Shown: positions 25,834 through 34,078 of the stretch, piece after piece
Layout: every line of letters starts with the position of its first letter
Position numbering within the stretch: the stretch's first letter is position 1
NCBI GenBank assembly: GCA_012970285.1
Contig: JIBW01000003.1
Span: 248,001-312,000 of the forward strand
Length of the DNA stretch: 64,000 nt
Source of the DNA: Bacillaceae bacterium JMAK1
GTDB taxonomy: Bacteria; Bacillota; Bacilli; Bacillales; Marinococcaceae
Direction: 5' to 3'
Notes under the pieces: generated by a model
What the model saw: the letters and a program-made list of their open reading frames with translations, nothing else
What the model was told of the DNA's origin: nothing
Database searches by the model: none
Position numbers and translations under genes: made by a program

Positions 25834-25861
25834 ATTGTATCGGAATATTCTCGTTTGTCAA
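25834..25861 (-). promoter_or_regulatory. Promoter of the argS T-box transcript
   Basis: TTGACA (25861-25856), a 16-nt spacer and TACAAT (25839-25834) on the minus strand, about 20 nt before stem I. The remaining gap up to 25914 carries only the start region of the ASCH gene. Confidence 0.72.
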
Positions 25862-25914
25862 GATCTGAATGAGAAGAAGGTACAAGCTATAATGAACCTG
25901 AAGGGGTGAACGTT

Positions 25915-26310
25915 ATGAATTTTTACGAACGAACAATGGTCTTTGGTTGGGAGAATGATGGAGGAATTGGAGAGAAGTTAATTCAAGCGATTATCGATGG
26001 TACAAAAACAACTACATGTGCTTTAAAAGCAGAATACACGGTAGATCAAATAAAAGAAGTGTACCGTCAAGTTCATGAGCGAGTAACGGTTTTGAACATA
26101 CACGGGGTTCCAAAAGTTAATGTCGTAGTTGTAGACGTCTATGAGACAACGTTTGGTCAACCAGATTCCAGGCTCATTGAAGGGGAAGGCTATGGGAGGG
26201 ACATTCATAGATTTCAAGAAGCACACCGATTAGCATGGGGAGGTTTAGGTGTGCCTTTGAAAGAGGATACAATTTTAATTGTGGAACAGTTTAAGAAAAT
26301 TGATCACTAA
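25915..26310 (+). CDS. ASCH domain-containing protein
   Basis: Small protein of about 131 residues with an ASCH domain (PUA-like beta barrel). It shows the GxKxxT signature as DGTKTTTCALK near 28-38, VNVVVVDVYET in the barrel, and the C-terminal AHRLAWGGLG. ASCH proteins are thought to bind RNA or modified nucleosides; some hydrolyse N4-acetylcytidine, which is not shown for this branch. ATG 25915 follows AAGGGGTGA. Single gene ending in a bidirectional terminator. Confidence 0.85.
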   Translation: MNFYERTMVFGWENDGGIGEKLIQAIIDGTKTTTCALKAEYTVDQIKEVYRQVHERVTVLNIHGVPKVNVVVVDVYETTFGQPDSRLIEGEGYGRDIHRFQEAHRLAWGGLGVPLKEDTILIVEQFKKIDH

Positions 26311-26342
26311 AACGAGCGCCCTCTTATGAGCGCTCGTTTTTT
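26309..26342. terminator. Bidirectional terminator between ASCH and HMG-CoA lyase genes
   Basis: A perfect AAAACGAGCGC / GCGCTCGTTTT stem with a 10-nt loop between convergent genes, with A/T tails on both sides. Confidence 0.85.
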
Positions 26343-26345
26343 AGT

Positions 26346-27251
26346 TTAGGCTTTTGTCGTTTCATATGCAGGGCCTGCCTTCATAACCATGCCAGGGAGA
26401 GTTTTGCCCATAACGCGTTCTAGCCAGTTCGCGGTTTTGAGTAGTTTCTCTAAATCAACATCTGTCGCAATGCCCATTTCATGCAACATGTGAATGAGGT
26501 CTTCACTTGCGACATTGCCAACGGCATTAGGGGCAAATGGACAGCCACCGAGTCCACCTAAAGCTGCATCGAACGTTGTGACGCCTTCTTCGTAACCGGC
26601 AATCACGTTGGCTAAACCGAGTCCGCGTGTGTTGTGAAAGTGCAATCCAAGGGGCGTGTCAGCACCAAAATTCTCTTTAAACAATCGAACCATTTGCCTT
26701 ACTTTTGTAGGGTTCGCCATTCCAGTCGTATCAGCAAGTACAATTTCAGTCGCACCAGCGTTTAAGAAGCGCTCTACGACGTGTAACACTTTCGTTTCAT
26801 CAACATGACCTTCATAAGGGCATCCGAAGCTCGTAGCTAGAACAGCTGCAGACGGCCGTCCGGCGTTTTTCGCATCACGGATGACGGCACTGTTCTCCTC
26901 AACGCCTTTTTCAACGGTTCTCCTCGCATTTTTTTGATTAAACGTGTCACTCGTTGCGACGACGACGTGTAATAAATCAACGCTTGTCTGGATCGCACGC
27001 TCAAGCCCTGAACGGCTTAATACGAGTCCGGCATACGTGACACCGTCCCGTTTGTTGATTGATTTCATCACGTCTTCAGCATCAGCCATTTGTGGAACAA
27101 CTTTAGGGTTCACAAACGATACGGCTTCAACTTTTTTAACCCCAGCATCAACCACTTGTTCTATGAAACTTACTTTGTCCTCTGTAGAAACATGTTTCGG
27201 TTCATTTTGTAATCCGTCTCTTGGTCCAACCTCACAAAGTGTAATCATCAT
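26346..27251 (-). CDS. Hydroxymethylglutaryl-CoA lyase family protein
   Basis: TIM-barrel DRE-TIM metallolyase of 301 residues. EVGPRDGLQNE near 7-17 holds the catalytic Arg-Asp; FVNPKVVPQMADAEDV, DTTGMANP and LHFHNTRGLGLAN (metal His pair) follow; the HMG-CoA lyase signature with catalytic Cys is GGLGGCPFAPNAVGN near 230-244. It splits HMG-CoA to acetoacetate and acetyl-CoA, or a related 3-hydroxyacyl-CoA. It overlaps by 4 nt the upstream GntR gene, so the two are co-transcribed. The divergent CoA-transferase could supply its CoA ester. Confidence 0.9.
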   Translation of the reverse strand: MMITLCEVGPRDGLQNEPKHVSTEDKVSFIEQVVDAGVKKVEAVSFVNPKVVPQMADAEDVMKSINKRDGVTYAGLVLSRSGLERAIQTSVDLLHVVVATSDTFNQKNARRTVEKGVEENSAVIRDAKNAGRPSAAVLATSFGCPYEGHVDETKVLHVVERFLNAGATEIVLADTTGMANPTKVRQMVRLFKENFGADTPLGLHFHNTRGLGLANVIAGYEEGVTTFDAALGGLGGCPFAPNAVGNVASEDLIHMLHEMGIATDVDLEKLLKTANWLERVMGKTLPGMVMKAGPAYETTKA

Positions 27252-27892
27252 AAATCACTCCTTTTTAGTTGTTCAAGGACACGATCTCTGCCTTGATAAA
27301 TATGTTCGTGCATTGCACTTCTTGCGCGAGCGCTATCTTGGTCTTTAATCGCACGTATAATGACTTCATGTAGCTCAAACGACTGTTCTAGCTCCCGTTG
27401 TTGGAACCAATAGAATGAATGAAATACGAGGGGCAAAACAACGACCTTACGTATCAGATCCTCAGTATGCGGGTCTTTGCTAGCTCGCATCACGGCGTCG
27501 TGGAACTTGTGGTTTTTCTTTAATACTTCTTGAATATGTTCTGTTTTATTCGTTCCTTGACTCGTGATGATCGTTTGGAATTCTGCGTTTGCTTTGTACA
27601 TGTCGGACAGATCTTGTTCTGTACGATGAATGGCACTCAAACTGGCTGCGTACCCTTCGAGTAAAGACCGAACATCATAAATTTGACGTATATCGTTTTG
27701 GGAAAAGGAACGAACGACGTACCCACGTTTTAACGGGGTGATGAGTCCGTCAAATTCTAATTGCTTTAATGCGCTACGAATCGGTGTACGGCTTACCTTC
27801 CATTCTCCAGTTAACGCTTCTTCGGTTAAGCGATCTTCTGGTTTGTACTTTCCCGTAATTAGCGCTTGTTTCATACGTTCATAAACATTCAA
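27248..27892 (-). CDS. GntR/FCD regulator of the lyase-CoA-transferase locus
   Basis: FadR-type regulator of about 214 residues: wHTH with YERMKQALITGKYKPEDRL and SRTPIRSALKQLEFDGLI in the first 75, then a helical FCD domain (IYDVRSLLEGYAASL, HKFHDAVMRAS, and a later HEVIIRAIKDQD with metal-type His). I start it at TTG 27892, 8 nt after GAGG of GAAGAGGTG, since the longer reading frame has no ribosome site. Two identical palindromes in the divergent promoter region are its likely operators. Confidence 0.87.
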   Translation of the reverse strand: MNVYERMKQALITGKYKPEDRLTEEALTGEWKVSRTPIRSALKQLEFDGLITPLKRGYVVRSFSQNDIRQIYDVRSLLEGYAASLSAIHRTEQDLSDMYKANAEFQTIITSQGTNKTEHIQEVLKKNHKFHDAVMRASKDPHTEDLIRKVVVLPLVFHSFYWFQQRELEQSFELHEVIIRAIKDQDSARARSAMHEHIYQGRDRVLEQLKRSDL

Positions 27893-27940
27893 AGCCAACA
27901 CCTCTTCATTTATTGTAGCTGAATGTTGAGAAAACAACAA

Positions 27941-27969
27941 AATATAATTCTTCAATTGTATACAATGAA
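27941..27969 (-). promoter_or_regulatory. Candidate promoter for GntR-lyase
   Basis: On the minus strand TTCATT (27969-27964), a 17-nt spacer and TATATT (27946-27941). The spacer contains one copy of the TTGTATACAA palindrome, so bound repressor would block RNA polymerase. Confidence 0.45.
27955..27966. promoter_or_regulatory. GntR operator copy 1
   Basis: ATTGTATACAAT, a perfect 12-bp palindrome. FadR-branch GntR sites follow the form TNGTNNNACNA, which it fits. Its centre is 52 bp, about five helical turns, from the second copy. Confidence 0.65.
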
Positions 27970-27978
27970 GCGTTTACA
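27965..27978 (+). promoter_or_regulatory. Possible cre-like site
   Basis: ATGAAGCGTTTACA resembles the CcpA cre consensus TGNAANCGNTNNCA with two mismatches at the left end. It lies between the two operators. Weak evidence. Confidence 0.22.
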
Positions 27979-27999
27979 TAATGTTATTTTAAATTAATG

Positions 28000-28029
28000 T
28001 TGACCTTTTGTATACAATGGTGATATTGT
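28000..28029 (+). promoter_or_regulatory. Candidate promoter for the CoA-transferase operon
   Basis: TTGACC (28000-28005), an 18-nt spacer and TATTGT (28024-28029). The second TTGTATACAA palindrome sits in the spacer. Confidence 0.5.
28008..28017. promoter_or_regulatory. GntR operator copy 2
   Basis: TTGTATACAA, same 10-bp palindrome as the first copy, followed by TGG instead of TGA. Confidence 0.65.
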
Positions 28030-28059
28030 TTTCGTAATATTCAATCAGGAGTGATGGGA

Positions 28060-29262
28060 ATGAATAAGACATCTATGCCCCTTAGAGGGATTCGTGTACT
28101 AGAGCTTGGGACGTTGTTAGCTGGCCCATTCGCTGGACGTTTGCTTGCAGATTTTGGTGCAGAAGTAATTAAGATTGAACCACCAGATAAGCCAGACCCG
28201 ATGCGACAGTGGGGAAAAGAAAAAGACGGGGTTGGATTGTGGTGGCCGGTGCAATCACGAAATAAAAAGTCGATTACGTTGAACTTACGGACGGAAGAAG
28301 GCCAAACTGTATTCAAAGAATTGGCAGAGAATTCAGATGTTGTAATTGAGAACTTTCGAACAGGAACGATGGAAAAGTGGGGACTCGGATACGAAGAGCT
28401 TCGTAAGGTTAACCCTCGTCTAATTATGATGAGAACGACGGGTTACGGACAGACAGGTCCTTATAAAGATCGAGCAGGCTTTGGAAGCATTGGTGAGGCG
28501 ATGGGGGGGATTCGTTACGTAACCGGCTTCCAAGATCGCCCACCAGCTCGAGTGGGAATATCAATCGGGGACACATTAGCGGCACTGTACTCAACAATTG
28601 GTTGTTTAACAGCGATTGAAGAGCGCCATAAATCAGGGCAAGGGCAAATGATAGATACGGCAATTTATGAGTCTGTGTTCTCCGTTATGGAAAGTATGAT
28701 TCCGGATTACTTGCTTGCTGATTATGTACGAGAGCGAACTGGTAATATTCTTCCAGGTGTAGCGCCTTCAAGCATTTATCGTACGAAGGACGATACGTAC
28801 GTCGTGATTGGGGCAAATGCAGATGCAGTGTTTTCAAGACTTACGAAAGCGATGGGACAACCAGAACTTGCTGAGCATGATGACTATAAAACACACCTTG
28901 CTCGCGGAAAGAATCAAAAGGAATTAGATGCTCTTATTGAACGCTGGACAAAAACGCTCGACGCGGAGCAAGTGCTTGAAGCGTTGGAGGAGCAAGGTGT
29001 TCCTTCGGGGCTGATCTATAGTGCAGCAGATATAGTTAAAGATCCGCATTATGCTGATCGAGACATGATCGTGAATACAGAGCATCCGCAGCTAGGGGAG
29101 TTTCCGATGCCTGGAATCGTGCCAAAGTTAAGTCGTACACCAGGGCGAATCGATCATGCGGGAAGTGTAAAACCAGGTGAAGCAAATGAAGCAATCTATC
29201 AATCAATGTTAGGTATGACGAGTGAGAAGGTAGAACAATTGCAAGCGCGTGGCATCATTTAA
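28060..29262 (+). CDS. CaiB/BaiF family CoA-transferase
   Basis: Class III CoA-transferase of about 400 residues. Family landmarks: LRGIRVLELGTLLAGPFAG near 8-26, LADFGAEVIKIEPP, SRNKKSITLNLRT, VVIENFRTGTMEKWGL, the catalytic Asp in DTAIYESVFSVM near 195, and GVAPSSIYRTKDDTYVVIG. It moves CoA between carboxylic acids, activating one. ATG 28060 follows AGGAG by 8 nt; upstream GTG/ATG codons overlap the ribosome site. It heads an operon with a DUF3311 protein and a symporter, opposite an HMG-CoA lyase. Confidence 0.9.
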   Translation: MNKTSMPLRGIRVLELGTLLAGPFAGRLLADFGAEVIKIEPPDKPDPMRQWGKEKDGVGLWWPVQSRNKKSITLNLRTEEGQTVFKELAENSDVVIENFRTGTMEKWGLGYEELRKVNPRLIMMRTTGYGQTGPYKDRAGFGSIGEAMGGIRYVTGFQDRPPARVGISIGDTLAALYSTIGCLTAIEERHKSGQGQMIDTAIYESVFSVMESMIPDYLLADYVRERTGNILPGVAPSSIYRTKDDTYVVIGANADAVFSRLTKAMGQPELAEHDDYKTHLARGKNQKELDALIERWTKTLDAEQVLEALEEQGVPSGLIYSAADIVKDPHYADRDMIVNTEHPQLGEFPMPGIVPKLSRTPGRIDHAGSVKPGEANEAIYQSMLGMTSEKVEQLQARGII

Positions 29263-29286
29263 ATTAGCCATAAAGGAGGGGTTTGA

Positions 29287-29535
29287 ATGAAAGAACCCAT
29301 TCAGAAGAAATGGATATGGGTAGGATTTGTGTTGTTGATTCTATTTAATGCTCCGTGGTATTTACCAGAAGGGATGATTGAACCGTATATTCTTGGGATT
29401 CCTTTGTGGGCGCTGATTAGCGTTGGATTGTCACTGATCCTCTGCGCTTATTTGAGTTGGCTTTGTATGACGCAGTGGAATCTTATTGAAGATGAAGAGG
29501 AAGAAGAATTTGAAAAAGAGAGGAGACAATCATAA
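29287..29535 (+). CDS. DUF3311 small membrane protein
   Basis: Protein of 82 residues with two membrane segments (about 10-30 and 36-60) and an acidic, then basic tail (EDEEEEEFEKERR). It matches the small DUF3311 subunit that precedes sodium:solute symporters in many bacteria, comparable to the DUF485/YjcH partner of ActP. It has AAGGAGGGG before ATG and overlaps the next gene at TAATG. Probably needed for assembly or function of the symporter, which is inference. Confidence 0.85.
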   Translation: MKEPIQKKWIWVGFVLLILFNAPWYLPEGMIEPYILGIPLWALISVGLSLILCAYLSWLCMTQWNLIEDEEEEEFEKERRQS

Positions 29536-31046
29536 TGGAGTTGCAATTTGGCGGTACTGATGCACTGATCATACTAGGTGCATACGCCGTACTCATGATT
29601 GTCATCGGTTGGATTGCTGGAAGAGGGAAGAAGTTAGGGAAAAGCGTTGGAGAGTATTATCTTGCTGGAAGGAATTTAGGGTTTATTACGTTATTTTTCA
29701 CCCTTTATGCGACACAGTATAGCGGGAACACAATTGTCGGTTACGCACCAACAGCCTACCGGGAAGGTTTCTCATGGTTGCAATCGATTCCGTTTATGAC
29801 AGCAATTATTGGTGTATACCTCATCTTTGCACCCAGGTTATACGTGATTGCAAAGCGAGCGAAGTTCATCACACCAACGGATTGGATTAGTTATCGTTTT
29901 GAATCGAAGCGTGTAACGATCGTTGCGATCTTGCTCATGCTCTGGGGATTGGGGAATTACTTACTTGAACAACTCGTTGCGATTGGTCATGCCGTTTCAG
30001 GGCTAACAGCTGGGGCAATTCCATACGGATATGCGGTAATTGGATTTATTGTCGTTATGCTCATTTATGAATGGCTCGGAGGAATGAGAGCGGTTGCAGT
30101 CACGGATGTGCTTCAAGGCATTATCTTACTCATTGGTATTGTTGTTGTATTAATCGGTGCTTTAGCGCTAGCAGGAGGCAGTCTTAGTGGAGTCTCAGAA
30201 ACGATCGCTTCCACAGAACCTCAGAAGATCGGTGTTCCGGATTTACAAACGAATATAAACTGGATTAGTATGATTCTTCTAGCAGGTATTGGTGCTGCTG
30301 TGTATCCACATGCTGTGCAACGGATTTATTCGGCAAGAAGCGAACGTACGTTAAAACGGTCATTTGCACGTATGGCATGGATGCCTCCAATTACAACGGG
30401 TCTTGTCTTTGTTGTCGGTATTATTTGTATCGTTCTATACCCTGGAATGGACACAGGACAATCAGAGCAAGTCATTGGCATACTGGCGAATGATATTGCC
30501 GCGATGCACCCATTCTATTATTGGATGATGATTATTTTCTTCGGTGGAATTGTAGGTGCGATTGTTTCTACCGCCGATTCCGTATTACTTAGTTTCTCAT
30601 CAATGGTGTCTCATGATATTTATGGGAAGTACATTAACCCTAATGCAACAGATGAGCGTAAAGTAAAAGTAGGAAAGTTCGTAGGAATCATCGTCGTTTT
30701 CTTATTGTTATGGATTGCTTGGAATCCACCGGGAACACTTTACCAAATCTTCGTTTTGAAATTTGAGTTATTAATTCAAGTTGCACCTTGTTTTTTATTA
30801 GGATTGTATTGGAAGCGTTTACGTGCAACGCCAGTGTTCTGGGGTATGGTCATAGGTGCAACCATTGCAGGGGTGATGACACTTACAGGAAACAATACAC
30901 TCTATGGTATTCACGGTGGAATTGTTGGTCTGATCGCCAACTTTGCCGTTTGCGTCATTGGCTCACTTCTCATGCCAGTGTCTGAGGATTACAAAAAGCA
31001 TATCCACTCAAAAACATCACTTCATGACAACGGTGTACAAATGTAG
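29535..31046 (+). CDS. Sodium:solute symporter family protein
   Basis: Transporter of 503 residues with about 13 membrane helices of the LeuT-fold SSS family. Typical motifs are AGRNLGFITLFFTLYATQYSGNTIVG (a 26-residue segment near 44-69) and the SSS signature near GGMRAVAVTDVLQG about 185-198, with the late sodium-site helix STADSVLLSFSSM near 345-357. It should import an organic acid or a similar solute with Na+. Its operon with a CoA-transferase suggests a carboxylic acid. No terminator is visible after it. Confidence 0.9.
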   Translation: MELQFGGTDALIILGAYAVLMIVIGWIAGRGKKLGKSVGEYYLAGRNLGFITLFFTLYATQYSGNTIVGYAPTAYREGFSWLQSIPFMTAIIGVYLIFAPRLYVIAKRAKFITPTDWISYRFESKRVTIVAILLMLWGLGNYLLEQLVAIGHAVSGLTAGAIPYGYAVIGFIVVMLIYEWLGGMRAVAVTDVLQGIILLIGIVVVLIGALALAGGSLSGVSETIASTEPQKIGVPDLQTNINWISMILLAGIGAAVYPHAVQRIYSARSERTLKRSFARMAWMPPITTGLVFVVGIICIVLYPGMDTGQSEQVIGILANDIAAMHPFYYWMMIIFFGGIVGAIVSTADSVLLSFSSMVSHDIYGKYINPNATDERKVKVGKFVGIIVVFLLLWIAWNPPGTLYQIFVLKFELLIQVAPCFLLGLYWKRLRATPVFWGMVIGATIAGVMTLTGNNTLYGIHGGIVGLIANFAVCVIGSLLMPVSEDYKKHIHSKTSLHDNGVQM

Positions 31047-31218
31047 TTCTGAAAAGTTGAAATTCTGCATAGTTGTTGTTAATCAAACGTTTAATTAAGG
31101 AACTAGGAACATCTTCTTTCCTTTCTGACATCAATGTTGTATGTTTAAAACATAAAAATATGAAACCATGGCTCATTTCAAACGTATTTAAGATTAACAA
31201 TGGAAAGGAGATGTTGGT

Positions 31219-31542
31219 ATGACAGAAGTTCAACGAACACCGGACCGAGATGCGGAAGAAAATATGGGTTTAGGAATTGTTGCATATATTTTGTTCTTTA
31301 TTCCGTTACTTGCTGGTAAAGATTCTCCATTTGCGAGGTATCATGCGAATCAAGGATTGTTGCTGTTAATCTTAGGGATAATTGTGGCGATACTCGGATC
31401 GATCCCGATCATAGGGACATTTATTATTGGCCCAATCGGATCACTGTTTGTCCTTGCTTTATTCATCTTAGGCATTGTAAACGCTGTGCAGAAGAAAAGA
31501 AAGCCTCTTCCAGTCATTGGAGGAATACAAATCATTAAGTAA
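31219..31542 (+). CDS. DUF4870-like membrane protein
   Basis: Protein of 107 residues with three hydrophobic segments (about 20-36, 45-65, 70-90) and the motif FARYHANQGLLLLI near 36-49, typical of DUF4870 (YtzE/TM2-like small membrane proteins). GAAAGGAGATG precedes ATG. Role unknown. The 172-bp gap before it is AT-rich and shows no promoter I would trust. Confidence 0.82.
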   Translation: MTEVQRTPDRDAEENMGLGIVAYILFFIPLLAGKDSPFARYHANQGLLLLILGIIVAILGSIPIIGTFIIGPIGSLFVLALFILGIVNAVQKKRKPLPVIGGIQIIK

Positions 31543-31547
31543 ATGGG

Positions 31548-31590
31548 AACGGTTGTTTTGAGGTAGTCACCTTAAGGCAACCGTTTTTTT
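31548..31590 (+). terminator. Terminator after the DUF4870-like gene
   Basis: An AACGGTTG / CAACCGTT stem, with extra GAGGTA/CACCTTA-type pairing inside, followed by seven T. Confidence 0.78.
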
Positions 31591-31599
31591 GTGGTTGAA

Positions 31600-31803
31600 G
31601 AAAGAAGGGTGCGCAATGAATAGAGGCGTGCAATGTTCTCTTGGCCATACATCAAAAAAGTAGAATATTTGTAGGCATTGGTTTCGTTAGTTAGCATGGA
31701 TGTCATACTGATGGATGGCTGCTTATATGTTCTAGAAGCGTTCATTGCGAAGTGTTCGCATGCGATGGAGTAGTTGCGGGGAGATAGAAGGCACCCTTCT
31801 TTC
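31600..31803. repeat. 204-bp nested inverted-repeat element, no gene
   Basis: Bounded by a perfect 13-bp inverted repeat GAAAGAAGGGTGC (31600-31612) / GCACCCTTCTTTC (31791-31803). Directly inside are CGCAATGAA (31612-31620) / TTCATTGCG (31741-31749) and then GCCATACATC (31644-31653) / GATGGATGGC (31710-31719, one mismatch). All three stems are nested and can form at once, leaving a 3'-side arm (31750-31790) with CGCATGCG. No reading frame with a ribosome site, no terminator T-run on either strand. It is either a structured RNA or a non-autonomous mobile repeat. The remaining 31804-32021 is AT-rich with only weak promoter-like boxes. Confidence 0.6.
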
Positions 31804-32021
31804 AACTAATGCTAACATTATTCTGATAAATTGCAATACTTTTATCATAGTTTTTCATAATTTGAACGATAATATTTCTATTGGAAGAAGAATGACGTAA
31901 GTCTTAAGTCTGTTTTCTACTGATGATTCATTTTTCTTATAGGTAGCCATTCAATATCCATAGTAGTGCTTCTCGTTCTAGTACCATAAACTATGTGTAT
32001 AAAGGTAAAGAGGTGGTTATC

Positions 32022-32798
32022 TTGTACAACCAAAAAAACGCGGTGCAACAAACTTTCTCATCATCATCTCATAACTACGTTACAAGTGAACTACACGCGA
32101 AAGGAAAAGATTTAGCATCACTCGTTACTGAAATCTCAACGCTCAAACCGAAATCATTGCTTGATATTGCAGTGGGTGCTGGTCATGTTAGCAATGCGGT
32201 TGCTCCTTACGTAGAAGACGTAACTGCAATGGACTTAACCGATGAAATGCTTTCAACAGCAGAAGCCTTTGTCACGAGTAACGGGCATCGAAACGTTAAG
32301 TTTGAGCGAGGAGATGCGGAATCGTTGTCCTATGAAAGCGATACTTTTGATGTGTCGGTTTGTAGAATTGCTGCGCATCATTTTGAACATCCGATTCAGT
32401 TTTTGGAAAGTGTTCAGCGAGTAACGAAATCAGGTGGACTATTTTATTTGTTAGACAATACCGCACCAGAAGTTGATGAGTATGATCAATTTTACAATGA
32501 AATCGAAAAAATGCGTGATCCGAGTCATTATCGAGCCTGGAAAAAAAGCGAATGGATCGCTATGATTGAACGAGCGGGCCTCGTCGTCGAGCATTTAGAA
32601 CGATATCCGAAAGTTTTTCAATTTGACGATTGGTGTGAGCGTTTGAATCTTTCAAATGAACGCCGTCATGAACTTACGGAACGATTGAAGAGTACAAATG
32701 GTGAGCAGAAGCAGAAATTTACCATTGAAATTGACCAGAACGGAGATGTTCAATCATTTTCAGGGGAGTCTGTCTTAATTCGAGCAAGGAAGTTGTAA
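32022..32798 (+). CDS. Class I SAM-dependent methyltransferase
   Basis: Methyltransferase of about 258 residues of the UbiE/COQ5-like type (Methyltransf_11). Motif I is LLDIAVGAGHVSNAV near 47-61, the acidic end of strand 2 is AMDLTDEML, motif II ERGDAESLSYESDTFDVSV and CRIAAHHFEHP near 113-123, and post-III LLDNTAPEVDEYDQF. TTG 32022 is preferred since AAAGAGGTGG is 7 nt upstream; the in-frame GTG 31995 has none. Substrate unknown; no pathway genes adjoin. A terminator follows. Confidence 0.85.
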   Translation: MYNQKNAVQQTFSSSSHNYVTSELHAKGKDLASLVTEISTLKPKSLLDIAVGAGHVSNAVAPYVEDVTAMDLTDEMLSTAEAFVTSNGHRNVKFERGDAESLSYESDTFDVSVCRIAAHHFEHPIQFLESVQRVTKSGGLFYLLDNTAPEVDEYDQFYNEIEKMRDPSHYRAWKKSEWIAMIERAGLVVEHLERYPKVFQFDDWCERLNLSNERRHELTERLKSTNGEQKQKFTIEIDQNGDVQSFSGESVLIRARKL

Positions 32799-32823
32799 TC
32801 TAACTTGATCAAAGTGTTCGAAG

Positions 32824-32855
32824 CGACGTCAATCACATGATTGACGTCGTTTTTA
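32824..32855 (+). terminator. Terminator after the methyltransferase
   Basis: A CGACGTCAAT / ATTGACGTCG stem (10-12 bp, small loop) followed by TTTTT. Confidence 0.8.
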
Positions 32856-32931
32856 AATGATTGGATGTTCACCGTTTAGGAGAAATAAGTATATTCGGTT
32901 ACAATAAAAGCAATTCTTGAGGTTAGAAAGG

Positions 32932-34005
32932 ATGTTTAATGTGAGTTATAATCATCAGTTTTTATATGAATTAGTCAACACACCTTCTCCATCAGGGTAT
33001 GAAGAGCTCGTGCAATCAAAGTGGTTAAATTATGTGCAGTCGTTTGCGGATGAACTAAGAACAGATAATGCCGGGAACGCCTATGCAATCTTAAATCCGA
33101 ATGCGCCGTTTAAAGTTCTGATTGCAGGACATGCAGATGAGATTGGATTCTTAGTAAAGTCAATTGATGAACAAGGGTTTATTTATGTTGAGAAACTTGG
33201 AGGTATTTCTCCTGCAAATGCATTAGGGATGGAAGTGACCATTCATGGTGAAGATGGAGAGGTTACCGGAACGTTTGGAACAAATGCGGAGCATCATGGA
33301 GGGGCAAAAGATAAAATTACAGTCGATGATCTTTACATTGATATTGGTGCAACATCAAAAGAAGAGGCGAAGAAATACGCTCGTGTAGGAGATACGGCGA
33401 CATACCATGTAACACCTAAGACATTACTTAACCAAAGGGTCAGCGCACGTGGCCTTGATAATCGTAGTGGTGCCTACATCGTAGCGGAAGTGATTCGTCG
33501 CTTGCAAGGTGAGAAGGTCCAAGTTGGAGTTTACGGTGTGAGTACGGTGAATGAAGAGACGAATATGGGTGGCGCTTATTTTGCAGGTGCACAAGTAGAG
33601 CCGACGATGGCGATTGCTCTTGATGTAACATTTGCCACCGATTACCCGAGTGCAGATCCTAAGAAAAACGGAGATGTACAACTAGGGAAGGGACCGGTTC
33701 TTGCAATCGGTGCACCGATTAATCGTAAAATCAATGCATTATTTGAACGTGTAGCAAGTGAAAACGGGATTGGCTTACAATACGAGTTAACGCCAAGAAC
33801 AACAGGAACGGATGCGGACCGCCTTCGTGTTACTGGTCGTGGGGTACCTGTTGCGGTTGTATCGCTACCTCTTCGATATATGCACGCACCTAGGGAGGTT
33901 GTGTCTCTTGAGGATATTGAACTAGAGATTGAGCTTCTCGTACGTTTTATTTTGAGCTTAGAGGGGAAAGAAGGACTAAAGCCAATCGAAGTTCCTTCAA
34001 ATTGA
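32932..34005 (+). CDS. M42 family metallopeptidase (aminopeptidase)
   Basis: Protein of about 357 residues of the M42 (glutamyl aminopeptidase/TET) family. Metal ligands and motifs: NTPSPSGYEE at the N-terminus, IAGHADEIGFLV with His near 68, SARGLDNRSGAYI with Asp near 180, VNEETNMGGA with catalytic and ligand Glu near 213-214, LDVTFATDYP with Asp near 235, and a late MHAPREVV with His near 320. It degrades peptides in the cytosol as a dodecameric shell in known relatives. ATG 32932 (GAGGT upstream) and GTG 32941 (AAAGGA upstream) are both possible starts. Confidence 0.88.
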   Translation: MFNVSYNHQFLYELVNTPSPSGYEELVQSKWLNYVQSFADELRTDNAGNAYAILNPNAPFKVLIAGHADEIGFLVKSIDEQGFIYVEKLGGISPANALGMEVTIHGEDGEVTGTFGTNAEHHGGAKDKITVDDLYIDIGATSKEEAKKYARVGDTATYHVTPKTLLNQRVSARGLDNRSGAYIVAEVIRRLQGEKVQVGVYGVSTVNEETNMGGAYFAGAQVEPTMAIALDVTFATDYPSADPKKNGDVQLGKGPVLAIGAPINRKINALFERVASENGIGLQYELTPRTTGTDADRLRVTGRGVPVAVVSLPLRYMHAPREVVSLEDIELEIELLVRFILSLEGKEGLKPIEVPSN

Positions 34006-34078
34006 TGAACTAAAGAAACGCCATTCCATGCTTCATGTAGAGAATTGTTTAGACGAATTTAAACAGCCCAAAGCACGT

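Noticed and set aside
31600-31803. Reading the nested repeat as 6S RNA
   Set aside because: 6S RNA needs a large central bubble with unpaired bases on both sides; here the first two stems are contiguous on the 5' side and no promoter or terminator is visible.
31572-31805. Open frame of 77 codons on the minus strand over the nested inverted repeat
   Set aside because: No ribosome site, unlikely residue composition, and the DNA is explained by the inverted repeats and the neighbouring terminator.
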